Positions 43,540 through 55,488 of a stretch of 64,000 nt of DNA are shown here, in pieces. The stretch is taken from NCBI RefSeq assembly GCF_038396675.1, contig NC_088927.1, positions 37,107,501-37,171,500 on the forward strand, read 5' to 3'. The DNA comes from Hydra vulgaris. Taxonomy: Eukaryota; Cnidaria; Hydrozoa; Anthoathecata; Hydridae. The notes beneath the pieces were generated by a model. That model saw only the letters and a program-made list of their open reading frames with translations. It was not told the DNA's origin and did no database searches. Positions within the stretch are counted from its first letter, which is position 1. Every line of letters starts with the position of its first letter. The position numbers and the translations under genes were made by a program.

Positions 43540-46080
43540 TTATATAGTCAATTATTATATAGTTAAACTGCAGCCGAATATAACAGGGGCAAAAACCCAA
43601 AAAAAACAAAAATGTAGCTTGTTTGTTTTTCCCGTGAGGTTTATTTGGTACAAATTTAATATTTCTAGATTGTTGAACAATGGTCTAGAATGTGAGAGAC
43701 GGTGTGCATTTGATAATAATTTAATTGCATGTTTTTTTTGTGCTAAATAGCTTTTTTGTCTTTGTTTTATTGGTGCTTCAAGCAATGTTTGCATAATTAA
43801 GATAGGAATGAATAAATGAGTAATATATGTATTTCCAACATGATTGATCTAAGTAAGATTTTGCTTTATAGAGTAATCGATGTTTTTAGAAATTTTATTT
43901 TCAATCATGTTTATATGGTCTTTCTAATTTATGTTTTCATCTAAAATTACACCTTGAAATTTTATTGAACATTTTCTTTTTACAATGATTCTCCAATAAT
44001 AAGTTTTGGAAGTGCTAGAGGGATTTTATCTTTTTTATGGAGGCGATGAAAAATAGTATACTTTGTTTTAGTTAAATTAATTGCAAGTTTATTCATATTT
44101 AACCATACGGTTAGTTTTAGAAGTTCAATGTTGACCGCTTTATATAATGTTGTTATATCACTATGAGAATAAAATAAACTTGTGTCATCAGCAAATAAGA
44201 TTTAATAAAGTGGTCTAAATATGGAGGGATGAGGAACGCCTCAGTAATTGTCATATTGTTAGTTTTTTCATTGCCGAATGAAATTGTTTTCTATAAAATA
44301 AGTAGCTTTTGAACCAAGCTTATATTTTTGATTCCGTTGTTTTCTAATTTTTTAATTAAAATACTATGATCAACAGTGTCGAAAACCTTACTAAGATCTA
44401 TGAAAACACCTAGTGAACTTGCTTTTGTCAAAACCTTGAAAAATAATCTGAATGAGATGAAGAATTTCATGATCAGTAGAGTGCCCTGTTTTGAAGCCAG
44501 ATTGTTTGTTATAAAGAATTTTATTTTTTTCTAAAAATGAGTATAATTTGTTATAAATAATGCGTTCTAGTATTTCTGAGAAGCAAGGAAGAATGGAATA
44601 TAGTTAGAAATATTCGTACCATCTCCAGATTTAAAAACTGGTATTACCCTTGCAATTTTAAGTTTTTTTTGAAAAGATTCCTTGTTTAAACAAAAGATTT
44701 ATTATATATGCAAAATAACTTTTTTAATATAAAAAATATATTTAATTACAACATTACCACTGACATTATCAAGTCCTTGTGCTTTGTTTAATTTTAATGA
44801 ATGCACAGCATCTGATAACTATTTTTCAGTTAATTCAGCATTTTTCATTATTAATTTGTTAGGAGTCAAGTATTTCTCCTTGTAAAACTCACTGTGTTTT
44901 AATTTTGATGCTAAATTTAAACCTGCATTGACAAACACCTCATTAAATATTTTAGCAACTATAGATTCTTTTGTAAAATCTTGATGATGATAGTTTAGCC
45001 TTTTTTGGAAGACCATTTAGCTTAAGTGTTTTTTTCCAATTACTTCTTTAATGACTTGCCACGTTTTTTGAGTATTGCCTTTGAATTTTAATATTTTATT
45101 TGAATAGTAACTTCTTTGAAAGTTTTAACAATGATTCAAAGTGACCTATATATTTTTTATACCTTAATTCATTTTCATAAGTTCTTTTTTTAGAAATACT
45201 TCATACAATTGTTTTTTTGTTTTTTTTTGATGATCTTATTATTCCTGGTGTAATCCAAGGGTTTATTAATGTTTTAGTTTTAATAATTTTTGTTATCATC
45301 GGGAAAGCTTCATCATAGTGTTTTTTGAATATCCGAAGTAAACTGTTATAAGCAGTATCTGTGGTTTGAATTTGTAAAATTTCGTCCCAGTTTTCAGAAA
45401 ATAGAGAATTATTAAAAAGTTCCATAGAAATGTCCTTACATATTCGATTTGTAATTTTTTTTTTTTGAGAGGTGTGTTCGACAACTTTTTGTGCGATTAT
45501 AATCATTGGGAAATGATTCGATAATCAGATATTATTATTCCAGTTTTTATTTTTGTTTTTTGTATATTCATTAATTATTATTTGATCAATTGATGTTGCG
45601 CTATTCCTAGTAATTTGTGTTGTTTTATTTTTTGTTGGAATGAACCCATTTCGAAAAATGATGTTCTTAAAATTTTTTACATTTTTATTTGTGTCGTAAT
45701 CAAGCACATTATAATTAAAATCCCCCACAAAAAAGACACGTTTGCCACATAAAATTTTGTTTTTAATTAAATTTTTAAAGTGTTTTTCAAAAAATTCGTT
45801 GTTGCCATATGGTGGTTTGTACACAACATGTACAATGACGTTTTTAGTGATTTTATTTATAACTTCGATCGCAATCATTACTAATTACACTAAATTCGGT
45901 TAGCGGTTTAAAATTAAAAGAGTTGTGGATAAAAATAAATTCTCCTCCCACTAATTGTTTCAGAACTTCTGACTTGATGAATAACTTTATAGTTTTGTAG
46001 GTCAAAATTTGAATCTTTTTCAACTTGTTTATCTCGACACAAGGTCTCTATGAAAAAATAATTTTAAAATTAGTTTAATT
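43540..46080 (-). pseudogene. CR1/Jockey-type LINE ORF2 (endonuclease + RT), broken
   Basis: From 46080 downward on minus: an EEP endonuclease in pieces (ETLCRDKQVEKDSNFDL; YKPPYGNNEFFEKHF; GKRVFFVGDFNYNVLDYDTN; NSATSIDQIII, the catalytic Asn/Asp motifs). Then comes a linker, then an RT with IARVIPVFKSGDGTNISNY, SLGVFIDLSKVFDTVDHSIL and, in another frame, FADDTSLFYSHSD (44170-44205). The tail is YKAKSYLDQSCWKYIYYSFI and KKHAIKLLSNAHRLSHSRPL. Catalytic residues survive in pieces but frameshifts separate them. This is the most complete LINE in the window. Confidence 0.85.
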
Positions 46081-46690
46081 TATTTTCTTTTAATTATCAC
46101 AACGCAAAAATCATTTTATTTATTAAAATAAACTTATAAAAAACTTGAAGCAAATTCAACATGCTTGTACCAATCTAAACTTTTACTATAACAAAAAATA
46201 TATAAAAAAACTTTTTAAAAACAACATTCTAAAAATGGACTAAAAATTAAAAAATAAACTATTACACGGGATCCAAGGACTTTGTGTACGCGCACAACCT
46301 GAAATATCCATAAAAGTGAATGTCTGAAAATGTTGTGCAACTAAATACAACTCGTTCCTGTTGGCGCCGAACATTTTCAGTCATTGACTTTATCCGATGT
46401 TATATTATAGGCTTTCTGCATAGCTCACGTTTCCACCAAACATGTTGAGCATACCCAGAAATCTATTATTCGCTTGCTCCAAATCTTTTATTTTCAAATT
46501 AAAAGTAGGTATGATTAGAAAAGTACGCTTACATAGGATTCTTTGTCGGATGGCAAGACCTGCAAATATTTCTCATCATTATCTAACTTATTACATATTG
46601 CTCTTCCAATCACTTGCAAAAATTATTGTAGACATTAGTATTGTAAAAACATATTGTAGCTAATGCAATAAATCAACCCTCGCGGTACAT
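46081..46690. other. No gene recognised
   Basis: AT-rich, with one less biased patch at 46260-46440 that I could not assign on either strand. Confidence 0.4.
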
Positions 46691-47595
46691 ACACTGTAAA
46701 AAAAAATTCCCGTTATATTTTAAAAAAACGTAACGCCAGATTTCTTGTTTTATAACGGGTAATTACCGTTATGTTCAATGTATAATTCGTATGAAAAAAA
46801 CATAACGGCAAACAAGGTTGCTATCTGTCAAATATGTCTGAGATATATTTTCTGCCGACATAAAATATGTCACACATATTTTCTATCGACATATTTTGAC
46901 ATAATTTTATGTCTGAATTATTTTCTGCAGACATAAAATATGTAAAACATATTTTCTATCGACATATTTTGACATATTTTTATATCTGAATTATTAGCTG
47001 TTTGATATTCTTGAAGAAAAAACATCATATATTGTACCATATATCATATATATAATATATATTGGAATAATTATTTTTTTCGTTTTCCTTACCATTTAAA
47101 GTCAAAAATGGAGAATAATTTATTGAATGAATTAACTATTAATTAAAAATAACTAAAAATATTTTTTTAAATTATTATTTTAATCAAGAGAATAATTTTA
47201 AGTTTAGTCATACTAATAAAAACAATTTTCAGTAATAAAAACACAGCTTGAGATGGTTTTACATTCTAATAAGGGAAGTCGCTAATACTAATCCAAACTA
47301 ATCAATACTATCAAATACTATCAAATGATGCACCAATACTAGTTGATAATATCAAATGATATAACGCTAAAAATACTTTGTCAATACTATCAAATGATAC
47401 ATCACTAAAAAGGGCAGAAAAAGACCTTTATGAAACAACAGATGTTTGCTTATAGGGTTTAAAGAAAAAGTTTTATGAAGCATAATTGATTGCAAAAGAG
47501 CAACAAATTTGTTAAAGTATTTTTACTTCGTTGTCACGAAAGTATTCGTGACAACCCTGACGGCAAATACCGTTATGTTTTCTAGCAAAAAATTC
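46690..47595. mobile_element. Possible non-autonomous DNA element (CACTGTAAAAA end)
   Basis: CACTGTAAAAAAAAATTCCC at 46690 is a style of terminus common in invertebrate MITEs. AAAACATAACGGCAAACAAG at about 46798 has an inverted near-match, AAAACATAACGGTATTTGCC, at about 47565-47580. I could not find a clean right terminus or target duplication, so the extent is approximate. Confidence 0.35.
46848..46993. repeat. 73-bp tandem duplication
   Basis: Two units starting TTTTCTGC(C/A)GACATAAAAT at 46848 and 46921, each ending TCTGAATTA, about 90% alike. Each unit contains the short inverted motif ACATAAAATATGT. Confidence 0.85.
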
Positions 47596-48640
47596 TGATA
47601 TCACTAAATCTAATACGTCTGTTGCTTCCTTGTTATTAATTTGAAATGTTGGTTGATTTATATTTTGAGTTGATTAAATTTTGAGTATTTATAGTCACCA
47701 CATATATGTAAACCTGAATATTGATTTTTTTTTAAACCATCTATGAGAACAAATTTGCTTGTTATTTCCCTCACTACTTTTTTTCAACTATTATTTAAAT
47801 TAAAAGATCCGATGCTTTCATGGCTATAAGTTCATTCTCCATTTCCCCTCAGTCTGTTTTATCTGGAAAAGGAATAGTTATTCGAATTATTTTTTATTGA
47901 TAATTCACTTCACCATGTTTCATATGTTACATATATGGTTGCTTAACATCAATATCAATTAATAATTCATCAAACTTGTTGTATAGCAATTGTTGCATTA
48001 GTATACCAGCAAGACGGATGACAGTATTTTCTTGTCGATTTACTTGATCCAGATTTTGCAGACTCTAATTCCTTGAATACTATATCAAAAGGGCTTGTTA
48101 ATAGTTCCTTCTATAGGAAGTTTTCTGTTGCATTTGTTTTTGTCAAAAACTAGTTTTTTCTTTTATTTTCTTTCAACCTTTGATCGAAGTTTGATTAAGA
48201 TTAATGTTCTAACTTTTTAAACATTATTTAATGTCACAAGCTTTATAGCGGCTTTCAAAACTTCTACTCGGTTTGTGCTGTTGGTTAATTCTACTAAATC
48301 AGGGCTGCATAGTGCATCGCCTTAGGGTTAAAAATGATAAACTCTTTCGATTATACTTTTATTTAGGATTACTTTTCTAAATAGATCATTAACCAATTTG
48401 GAGTCGCACTCTTTATGAATTTTAGTATTAATCTCCTTTCTGCGTTGTGGCAATTAAAGATAATAACATTACTTTTTCTTTTTCCAATATCCTTATTTAA
48501 AGTAACAAAGTAAAAATGCCCTTATGGCTTGAAACTCTGATTTAAACTAACCCTCTCTTAGCAATTAAGGCCCAATTTTTCAAGTTATTTTTAGTTTTAA
48601 TTTCTTTATCTAAAACTGCAAGGTGATTAATCAGATTATT
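47596..48640. other. Coding-like but unrecognised decayed DNA
   Basis: Minus-strand readings give short peptide-like stretches such as RQENTVIRLAGILMQQLLYN (near 48030) with stops around. The stretch may be an old transposon. No family recognised. Confidence 0.3.
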
Positions 48641-48641
48641 G

Positions 48642-48749
<108 letters not shown>

Positions 48750-49003
48750 TCTACTCCTTGAATATGTTTTTAATCTCTAGGTATTGTACCTAGAATTAAA
48801 TCATTAAAAAAATTCAAGAATGTTTGGGAAACCAGTCATTGTCATGAATTTTGTTTAAGAAATGCTAGATGGGAGTTTTGATTGATTTTTTTAAACAGGC
48901 TTCCATAATCTTCCAAACTCTGCGTAAATAAAGTTTGGATGTGAAGATAGGATATGAATATCCAGAAATTTCTGAAAGTAGATTTCCCAATCTTTTTAGT
49001 TTT

Positions 49004-49052
49004 CCAACCACCATGTAAAGTTAGCTTTCAGGCAACTTTACATGGTGGTTGG
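49004..49052. repeat. Perfect hairpin, 19-bp arms
   Basis: CCAACCACCATGTAAAGTT at 49004-49022 and its exact complement at 49034-49052, with an 11-base loop. Confidence 0.85.
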
Positions 49053-49439
49053 ACATTGGCTTTCCACATTTTCTAGATTTTTGTTTTCTTTTACATTTAA
49101 TATTATACATTTAGCCATAGCTCATTCAAAAGCAATATTAAAGTTGTGGTGATATAAATCAATACCAAATTTAATTTCTTAAAATGTTTTTTTAATTGTC
49201 AATTTCAAGACTCTGAAATTTGAGATATATCTTGGAGTATTGCTTATCTTGGAGTCTAATTATAATCGAAAAAATTCAATCCATCAAATTTTTATTAAAA
49301 CTAAAGCTAGATTGAAAGAAAATTCAAACATTAACTATGAAGAGTTTTTTGCTAAAATAAAATGTATAGACTTTTCCGTTTTTGAATCTAACAAGTACAA
49401 CAGACATTGATTAGCTTTGCTTTTATATTTTTGTGCGTA

Positions 49440-49560
49440 TATTTGCAAATTACATGCCTGTAATTTTCAACTTTCAACTTTCAAATTTTCAACTTTCAAC
49501 TTCCAACTTTTCAATTTTCAACTGAAAATTACATGCCTGTAATTTTTAACTATAGGCACA
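49440..49560. repeat. TTTCAAC minisatellite between palindromes
   Basis: About eight variants of TTTTCAAC/TTTCAAC lie between two copies of the near-palindrome AATTACATGCCTGTAATTTT. Confidence 0.8.
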
Positions 49561-49639
49561 TTTAAATAACTAAGGACAGTCAACAAACCTTAAGAAATCT
49601 TCACAAGTGTTATAGTTACTGTTCAGATACTTTATCAGC

Positions 49640-49765
49640 TAAAATTGAAAAGCAATTAGTTTTCAATTTTAGCTACTAAAGCATCTGATACACTATCAGA
49701 TGCTTTAGTAGTAGCTTTATTAGTAGCTTTATTTAGTAGCTAAAATTGAAAACTACTTGCTTTTA
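49640..49765. repeat. Nested inverted and direct repeats
   Basis: AGCTACTAAAGCATCTGATA faces its complement around 49690, followed by stuttered TAGTAGCTTTATTAGTAGC, then a further AGCTAAAATTGAAAAC. This is a small foldback with slipped copies. Confidence 0.7.
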
Positions 49766-50244
49766 TTGATTTCGAAAAAAATAATCTTTTTAAAAGCCTT
49801 ACTACAACACTTTATAAGTTGATTTTGTGTGGTTTAAGAAATATATGTGACATTTTTAGGGGCTGATATTAAATGATCTTGTAAGAAAGTGCCACCTGCA
49901 TAAATTCCGAAATTAAGTAGTTCGAAAAAATTTTCTTCAAACTTATTTGAGAACTCAATAGATAATAGACTCAAGATAATAGGAGAATTTCCAATTATAT
50001 TATAGTTGATTCTAATGACAAATAGAATCAACTTGTAAGATTCTCCTTAATTAAAGCTTCAATTTGAAGATTAAATTTTTTTTTAAAGAATTAAAAATGT
50101 AATATTTTACATTTATAGAAAATAACAATAAAATTTGTATATATAGCTCTGTGGTATAACTGTTATTAACAGTATTAACCTGTGTGATAAAATAAAAATG
50201 TTTTAGTTAAATGATATAAGAACTTTATAACAGTAAGAAACAGT

Positions 50245-51782
50245 CACTCTGTCAAAAAAGTTTTCATCCACCTATCCTGTATATTTTCCAGACGCAATAA
50301 CTTTTTATTCAGCAAAAATATAAGCATGATTTCAACTAAATTATATTAGTTAACTATTCAAGAAATATTGTAAAAAAATATTTTATAAAATAACGAATAG
50401 AAAATTAAATACAGCATTTAATAATAAACAATGCCTGTTTTTGTACCAAAAAATTTTTTGTCCAGCCTGCACTTTCACCTTAATTTGTTATTAAGTCAGT
50501 ATTTAAGTAACACTTTTAAAATAAAAATTAGATTTAGTAAGATTTTTATATTATTTTTTCTTTATATGAATTTTTCATTTTTAGACTAATTATTAAAAAT
50601 AGGAGTCGCAGAGGGAGTTAGATCGCTTATTGTAAGACAATGGAAGGAGAGAAAATCACAGCAAAATAGTAAAGAAATCACATGCAACTGTGCAGTCCAT
50701 TATCAAGAAATAACAAACCACCAAAAAAATTACTGATAAGCCACGTACAGGACGTCCAAACAAAATTCAAGTATTGAATTGACGAGCTATTGCTGCAAAA
50801 TGATTAAAATTTAAAAGTGGATTCTGAAACTGTTAGAATAACCTTAAGAAGAGCTAGATACAATAGTAGAGCACCATTAAAAAAGCCCTACATCAGCGAA
50901 GTTAACAAAGCCCAAACGATTGCACATTGCAAAGCTTCATATTAGTAAGTCACAGACATTTTGGGAATCTGTCCTTTTCAGTGATGAGTCAAAATTTAAT
51001 GTGTTTTCATCAGATGGAAAAGTTAAAGTTTGGAGAAAACCAAATGAAGCATTTAAAATTGAAACTTGAGTCCAACAGTAAAGCATGGTGGAGGAAGTGC
51101 TTTAGTGTGGGGGTGTATAAGTGCTTCAGGTGTAGGAAACTTGGTTTTCATTGGTGGAAATATGGATCATAAGGTGTATTTAAACATTCTAAAAAATAAT
51201 CTAGAAGAAAGTGCCCACAAATTGGGACTTACAAGGTCATTTATTTTTCAGCAGATAACAATCCAAAATAAACAGCCTAACATGTCAAGGAATGGCTTTT
51301 ATTTAAAATAGCTAAGCAACTTCATACACCACCACAATCTCCAGATTTAAATCCTATTGAACGTCTGTAGGAAGAATTGAGTAGAAGAATTTGGAAAAAT
51401 GCTGCGAGGAATTGGCAACAACTACAACTAGTAATTATGAAAGAGTGGGGTGCAGTCACTCCAGAAATCGCAAAAAAATTAGTTTGTACTATGATAAACA
51501 GACTAAATGAGGCAATAAAAGCTCGTGGTAGAAAGATAAGTTATAAAAACGCTAACTAATTGAGTTCGCATAACAATTTTATTTGATTTTTGTAAAGTTT
51601 CATTCCAAAACGCTGTATTTTATTTGTAACTCATTACTTTAAAAAATCTTTTTGTGCAATATTTTTTAAATGTTTAAATGATATAATTTAGCTTATACCA
51701 TGCTTACATCTTAGCTGAATAAAAAGTTATTGCCTTTTTAAATTTTGCAAGATAGCTCGATGAAAACTTTTTTGACACAGTG
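50245..51782 (+). mobile_element. Tc1-type element, inactive
   Basis: The left end CACTCTGTCAAAAAAGTTTT with CATCCACCTATC is mirrored by the right end (complement CACTGTGTCAAAAAAGTTTT, CATCGAGCTATC). TA follows the right end (51783-51784). The left flank is TC, a likely mutated TA. Length is 1,538 bp. Confidence 0.9.
50600..51559 (+). pseudogene. Tc1 transposase relic
   Basis: Plus-strand pieces match Tc1 transposases: a GRPN-like linker between the helix-turn-helix units, LKVDSETVRITLRRARYNSR, SPTVKHGGGSALVWGCISAS (51066 on, open frame 81 aa), YLNILKNNLEESAHKLGL, and NPIERL close to the C-terminus. Where FQQDNDPKH should hold the second catalytic Asp, it reads FQQITIQNKQPN, so that Asp is lost. 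A stop follows NPIERL. Several frameshifts and stops. Inactive. Confidence 0.88.
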
Positions 51783-51961
51783 TAAGTAAACATAATTACG
51801 GTTATAAACTTTTCTTGCTACCACTTTTGAAGCCGATTTTACATGGCAAATAAAAAATAAACTTATCCTAGTTAAAGGCGAAATTATGTTGGAGTACTTT
51901 ATAAAACTTTTTATTTCGTTAATTATTTTAAGGTGTAGCCTTAGCTACAACAGCTATTCCC

Positions 51962-51964
<3 letters not shown>

Positions 51965-52047
<83 letters not shown>
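51965..52047. repeat. (TA)n microsatellite at the left edge of the intact Tc1 element
   Basis: About 83 bases of pure TA alternation that runs directly into the element's left terminus. Confidence 0.95.
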
Positions 52048-52050
<3 letters not shown>

Positions 52051-52299
52051 TCGAACAAAACAAGTGCAACCAAATAATGCTAATTTAGTTTCTTTATATA
52101 AAAGTGCTGCATTTTTTCAATTTAGAGAAATAACTATGTAACCGTTTAGAGACAAAGTTCTTCAAGTTTTATTCATCACAAAGTTTATTATTTGTACACG
52201 AAAATTAATAAATTAATCAAAAGTATTAAAAAAAGTTGATTTCCTTCTGGACAAAACAAGTGCAACTCGACAAAATGCTGACCAAGCTGTATTTCGCTA

Positions 52300-53292
52300 T
52301 CAGTATTTCGTGGCGAATCCTTTGTTGTCGATCACAGCCTTGCATCTTCGAGGCATAGATTCGATCAGGTGATTTGGATTTTGTTCAAACAGTTGATCCT
52401 TATTACGAACACCTTCACGATTAATTCTGCGGTTGACGATCTCCCACAGGTTCTCGATAGGGTTGAGATCCAGAGATTGGGGCTGCCAATCCATCACCGA
52501 TAGGTGGTTGTCTTGAAACCACTGCTTGACTACTTTTGCAATGTGTTTTGGATCGTTGTCTTGCTGAAAAACCCATTTTATTGGCATATTCCATTCAGCA
52601 TGAGGTAACATGACATCTTTCAGGATATTTTTATACATGAAATGGTCCATTATTCCATCGTTTCGATGTATTGGACCTAGACCGTTAGCAGAAAAACACC
52701 CCCAGACCATTACATTGCCTCCACCATGCTTCACTGTCTTATGGGAGTAACGTAAATCGAGGCGTTTTCCGGCCAGTCGACGTACACGGCAAATGCCATC
52801 GCTCCCAATGATGTTGAACTTGGATTCATCACTGAACAGAACAGTTTGCCATTTCTGCACATTCCAGTCAATATAAGAAGTAGCAAAAAGGAGTCTTTTC
52901 TTCTGGTTTTTTAGTGAAATCAGTGGTTTCTTAGCAGGGCGCCGTGAAAACAATCCGGCTTCAACAGCACGTCGTCTGATTGTTTGGTCCGATACAGGCA
53001 GCTCTAATTGCTTTTGTATCTCGACTGATGATATCCAGGGATCCTTCTTGACGGATCTGACAATCATAGAATCCTCTCTAGAAGTGGTGGAACGCGGTCT
53101 TCCACCTTCGTTATCTGCTGCCAACTTCCCCGTAGAACGATATTTGGAACATAGTGTTGATACGGTCCATTTTTTCACGCGATATTTATCACAAATACTT
53201 TTTTGTGACATTCCACTTACGTAATTGCCAATAATTTTCTTTCTTAGTTCCAATCCAAGACTTTCGGGAGCCATTTTTGCACTTGAAGTCAT
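52300..53292 (-). CDS. Tc1-like DD34E transposase, intact ORF (330 aa)
   Basis: This enzyme cuts the element out and inserts it at TA sites. One uninterrupted frame runs from ATG 53292 to the usual end CKAVIDNKGFATKY. A second in-frame Met (MAPESLG, residue 7) could also start it. Order: first helix-turn-helix (SQKSICDKYRVKKWTVSTLC, about residues 30-49), a GRPRS hook (about 65-69), second helix-turn-helix (SSVEIQKQLELPVSDQTIRR), then the catalytic domain with LFSDESKFN (first Asp), VKHGGGNVMVWGCFSANGLG, FQQDNDPKH (second Asp) and NPIENLWE (Glu). There are exactly 34 residues between the second Asp and the Glu. Length and motifs are those of full-length Tc1 enzymes. No lesion seen. It is the only long clean ORF here, suggesting a young, possibly active copy. 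Confidence 0.95.
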   Translation of the reverse strand: MTSSAKMAPESLGLELRKKIIGNYVSGMSQKSICDKYRVKKWTVSTLCSKYRSTGKLAADNEGGRPRSTTSREDSMIVRSVKKDPWISSVEIQKQLELPVSDQTIRRRAVEAGLFSRRPAKKPLISLKNQKKRLLFATSYIDWNVQKWQTVLFSDESKFNIIGSDGICRVRRLAGKRLDLRYSHKTVKHGGGNVMVWGCFSANGLGPIHRNDGIMDHFMYKNILKDVMLPHAEWNMPIKWVFQQDNDPKHIAKVVKQWFQDNHLSVMDWQPQSLDLNPIENLWEIVNRRINREGVRNKDQLFEQNPNHLIESMPRRCKAVIDNKGFATKY

Positions 53293-53539
53293 AAAAATAA
53301 TAAAAATAAATAATCACGCTTCTCAAGGCTTACCGTGTTACATTTACCTTGTGATGATACAATCATTATTGTATCATCTGTGGAACACAATGTCTTGGTT
53401 GGATGTAAACTGTATTGATGTAATGAAACACTTGTTGTATTTCATTTCTTGTATTGATGTTCTTCGATAAAACACTTTGATAAAACTCACTTCGATAAAC
53501 TGTCTTGATAATACTGACTGATTGACTTCTACATACTGA

Positions 53540-53740
53540 CTGAATTACATGTCGATTTACATGTCTCTTATATAGTTAAATGAACCTGTGTGAACCTGTT
53601 CTGGAAGATTCTAGATGCTTCTTTTTGATGCTTCTGGAGGCTTCTGAATGGTTCTGTATATTTCTGGATGCTACTGGATCCTTCCAGATGCTTCTTCTGG
53701 AATCTTCTGCATGCTTCTGGTAACTTCTGGATACTTCCTT
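53540..53740 (-). promoter_or_regulatory. Heat-shock-like promoter of the Tc1 transposase (HSE array + TATA)
   Basis: On minus, upstream of the transposase, TATATAAG lies at 53574-53567. Some 25 bases further upstream (53592-53620) is an alternating GAA/TTC array at 5-base spacing: TTCTGGAAGATTCTAGA at 53599-53615 flanked by GAACC and GCTTC. More GCTTCTGGA-type units continue to about 53740, including TTCTGGAATCTTCTG at 53696-53710. Inverted nGAAn units are the binding pattern of heat-shock factor. Predicted transcription start is near 53540, leaving a leader of about 250 bases. Function is inferred from pattern only. Confidence 0.6.
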
Positions 53741-54026
53741 TAATTAATTAAAAACTTCCGTGACGTTGACACGGACCAGACTTATGAAAATGAAACAAAC
53801 CAAAAAAGTTGCACTTGCTTTGTCCGCTCCAAAATGGCACTTGTCTACGAAATTCTGCCTGTGTGCTGCCACCTGTCAGCTGATTGCTCATGTCATGGCA
53901 TGCTATGACTCCAGACTCCTGAACTGTTTGCTGTGGTAGTATAGTTCGTTTCGTTTTTAAGACATGTAAAATTAGGAACACTTTTTAGCATTATTCGATG
54001 TTGGTTGCAAATGTTTTGTCCAATAC

Positions 54027-54223
<197 letters not shown>

Positions 54224-54284
54224 TGAACGTCGTAATAGCATAAAATAAGTAATTATTTTAAAAAATAATACGATGTTTTTATTC

Positions 54285-54875
54285 TTGACATGTTTCGTAA
54301 AATTTATTTACATTTACAAAAGATTATTTTACAATAATAAAAAACTCTGAAATAAATATTAAAAAATAGAAATTTTTACAGAGAAATATTAACTATTATA
54401 ATTTAATATTATATTGGAGAAACCTCCAGACACTTAGCAACTAGAATAAATGAGCACCTTAAAAGTGATAAACAATCTCATATATTTAAACACTTAAATT
54501 TATCTATTAATTGCAAAAATTTAAGTAACTGTGATTCTTTTGAGATTTTGGATAATGCACAACCAAGCACAAATTAAAGATAAAAGAAGCTTTAAATGGG
54601 AAAGTCCTTTACTTAATAAACAAACTTTACGTTATGCTATTAACTTTTTTATTTAATTTTACTGTCAGTTTATTATTATTATTTTTTTGACAGTTGGTTA
54701 TTTTGATTGGCTATTTACCGAGTTATTTTGTAATAAATATATTGGTTTATTATGTATAATTTTATGTCCGTTAATATTTCTCTGTTTAGACTTCTATTTT
54801 TTAATATTTATTTCAGAGTTTTTTATTGTAAAATAATCTTTTGAAAATGTAAATAAATTTTACGAAACATGTCAA
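54285..54875 (+). mobile_element. Penelope-like element 3' piece between inverted repeats
   Basis: Positions 54285-54393 and 54770-54875 are inverted copies of about 107 bp (TTGACATGTTTCGTAAAATT start, GAGAAATATTAAC inner end) with few differences. Between them lies a GIY-YIG endonuclease fragment. Penelope-like retroelements are known to carry such a domain and to have terminal repeats that may be inverted. The RT domain is absent, so this is a 5'-truncated copy. Confidence 0.75.
54410..54577 (+). pseudogene. GIY-YIG endonuclease fragment (Penelope-like)
   Basis: A 56-codon open stretch without a Met start reads YIGETSRHLATRINEHLKSD then HIFKHLNLSINCKNLSNCDS and FEILDNAQPST. YIG, the Arg of ATRINEH and the His match the C-terminal GIY-YIG domain of Penelope-like elements; the GIY half is missing. 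After a stop the next frame gives KWESPLLNKQ-like remains. Confidence 0.75.
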
Positions 54876-55404
54876 TAATATATGTGTGTGTGTTAAAATT
54901 ACTTTGAACAAAAAACTACAACTATCCTTTGAAACATAAAATAAACAAACAAGGAATATCAAAATAATCAAATAAAACTTAAAAGCATTTACATTATATT
55001 ACTATAAAATACGTATTAAACTGCAATATCATATTATATTCCAATAATATTGATATATTATATTATAAATATAAACTTTTAGAACAAAAGTTCTTTTAAG
55101 GACATTGAGCACTATCTAGTTAAATTTTTTTTTAATAATTCGTATATATATTATGCTATTATATCCAATATCATAAACCATATCAATCAACTAATAATCC
55201 ATTATTAATAGAATTAAAAATAAATGCTATTGTAAAATATAAATACTAAAACTGAAGTTAGAATACTCATTTTGTTTATCCGTCTAAGTTATAATTACAT
55301 GGGAGTTTATTTATTTTGGGATTTAAATTATTCCGCTGATAGTGGTTAATTTTTTTTAAGGGAAGTTAATCTATTTTGAAATAATTTAACTCCCTGGTTA
55401 ATAT

Positions 55405-55466
55405 TTTATGACACCGGCATTGAACCTCTTATCTCTTGATTTTGCGGTAGAACACTAACCACTGCG
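55405..55466 (-). other. tRNA-like remnant
   Basis: Read on minus, GCAGTGGTTAGTGTTCTACC resembles a tRNA D-arm/A-box and GAGGTTCAATGCC a degraded B-box at tRNA spacing. It is too altered for a gene. It may be another SINE head. Confidence 0.35.
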
Positions 55467-55488
55467 ACTTTTTTTAACTGTTATTATA

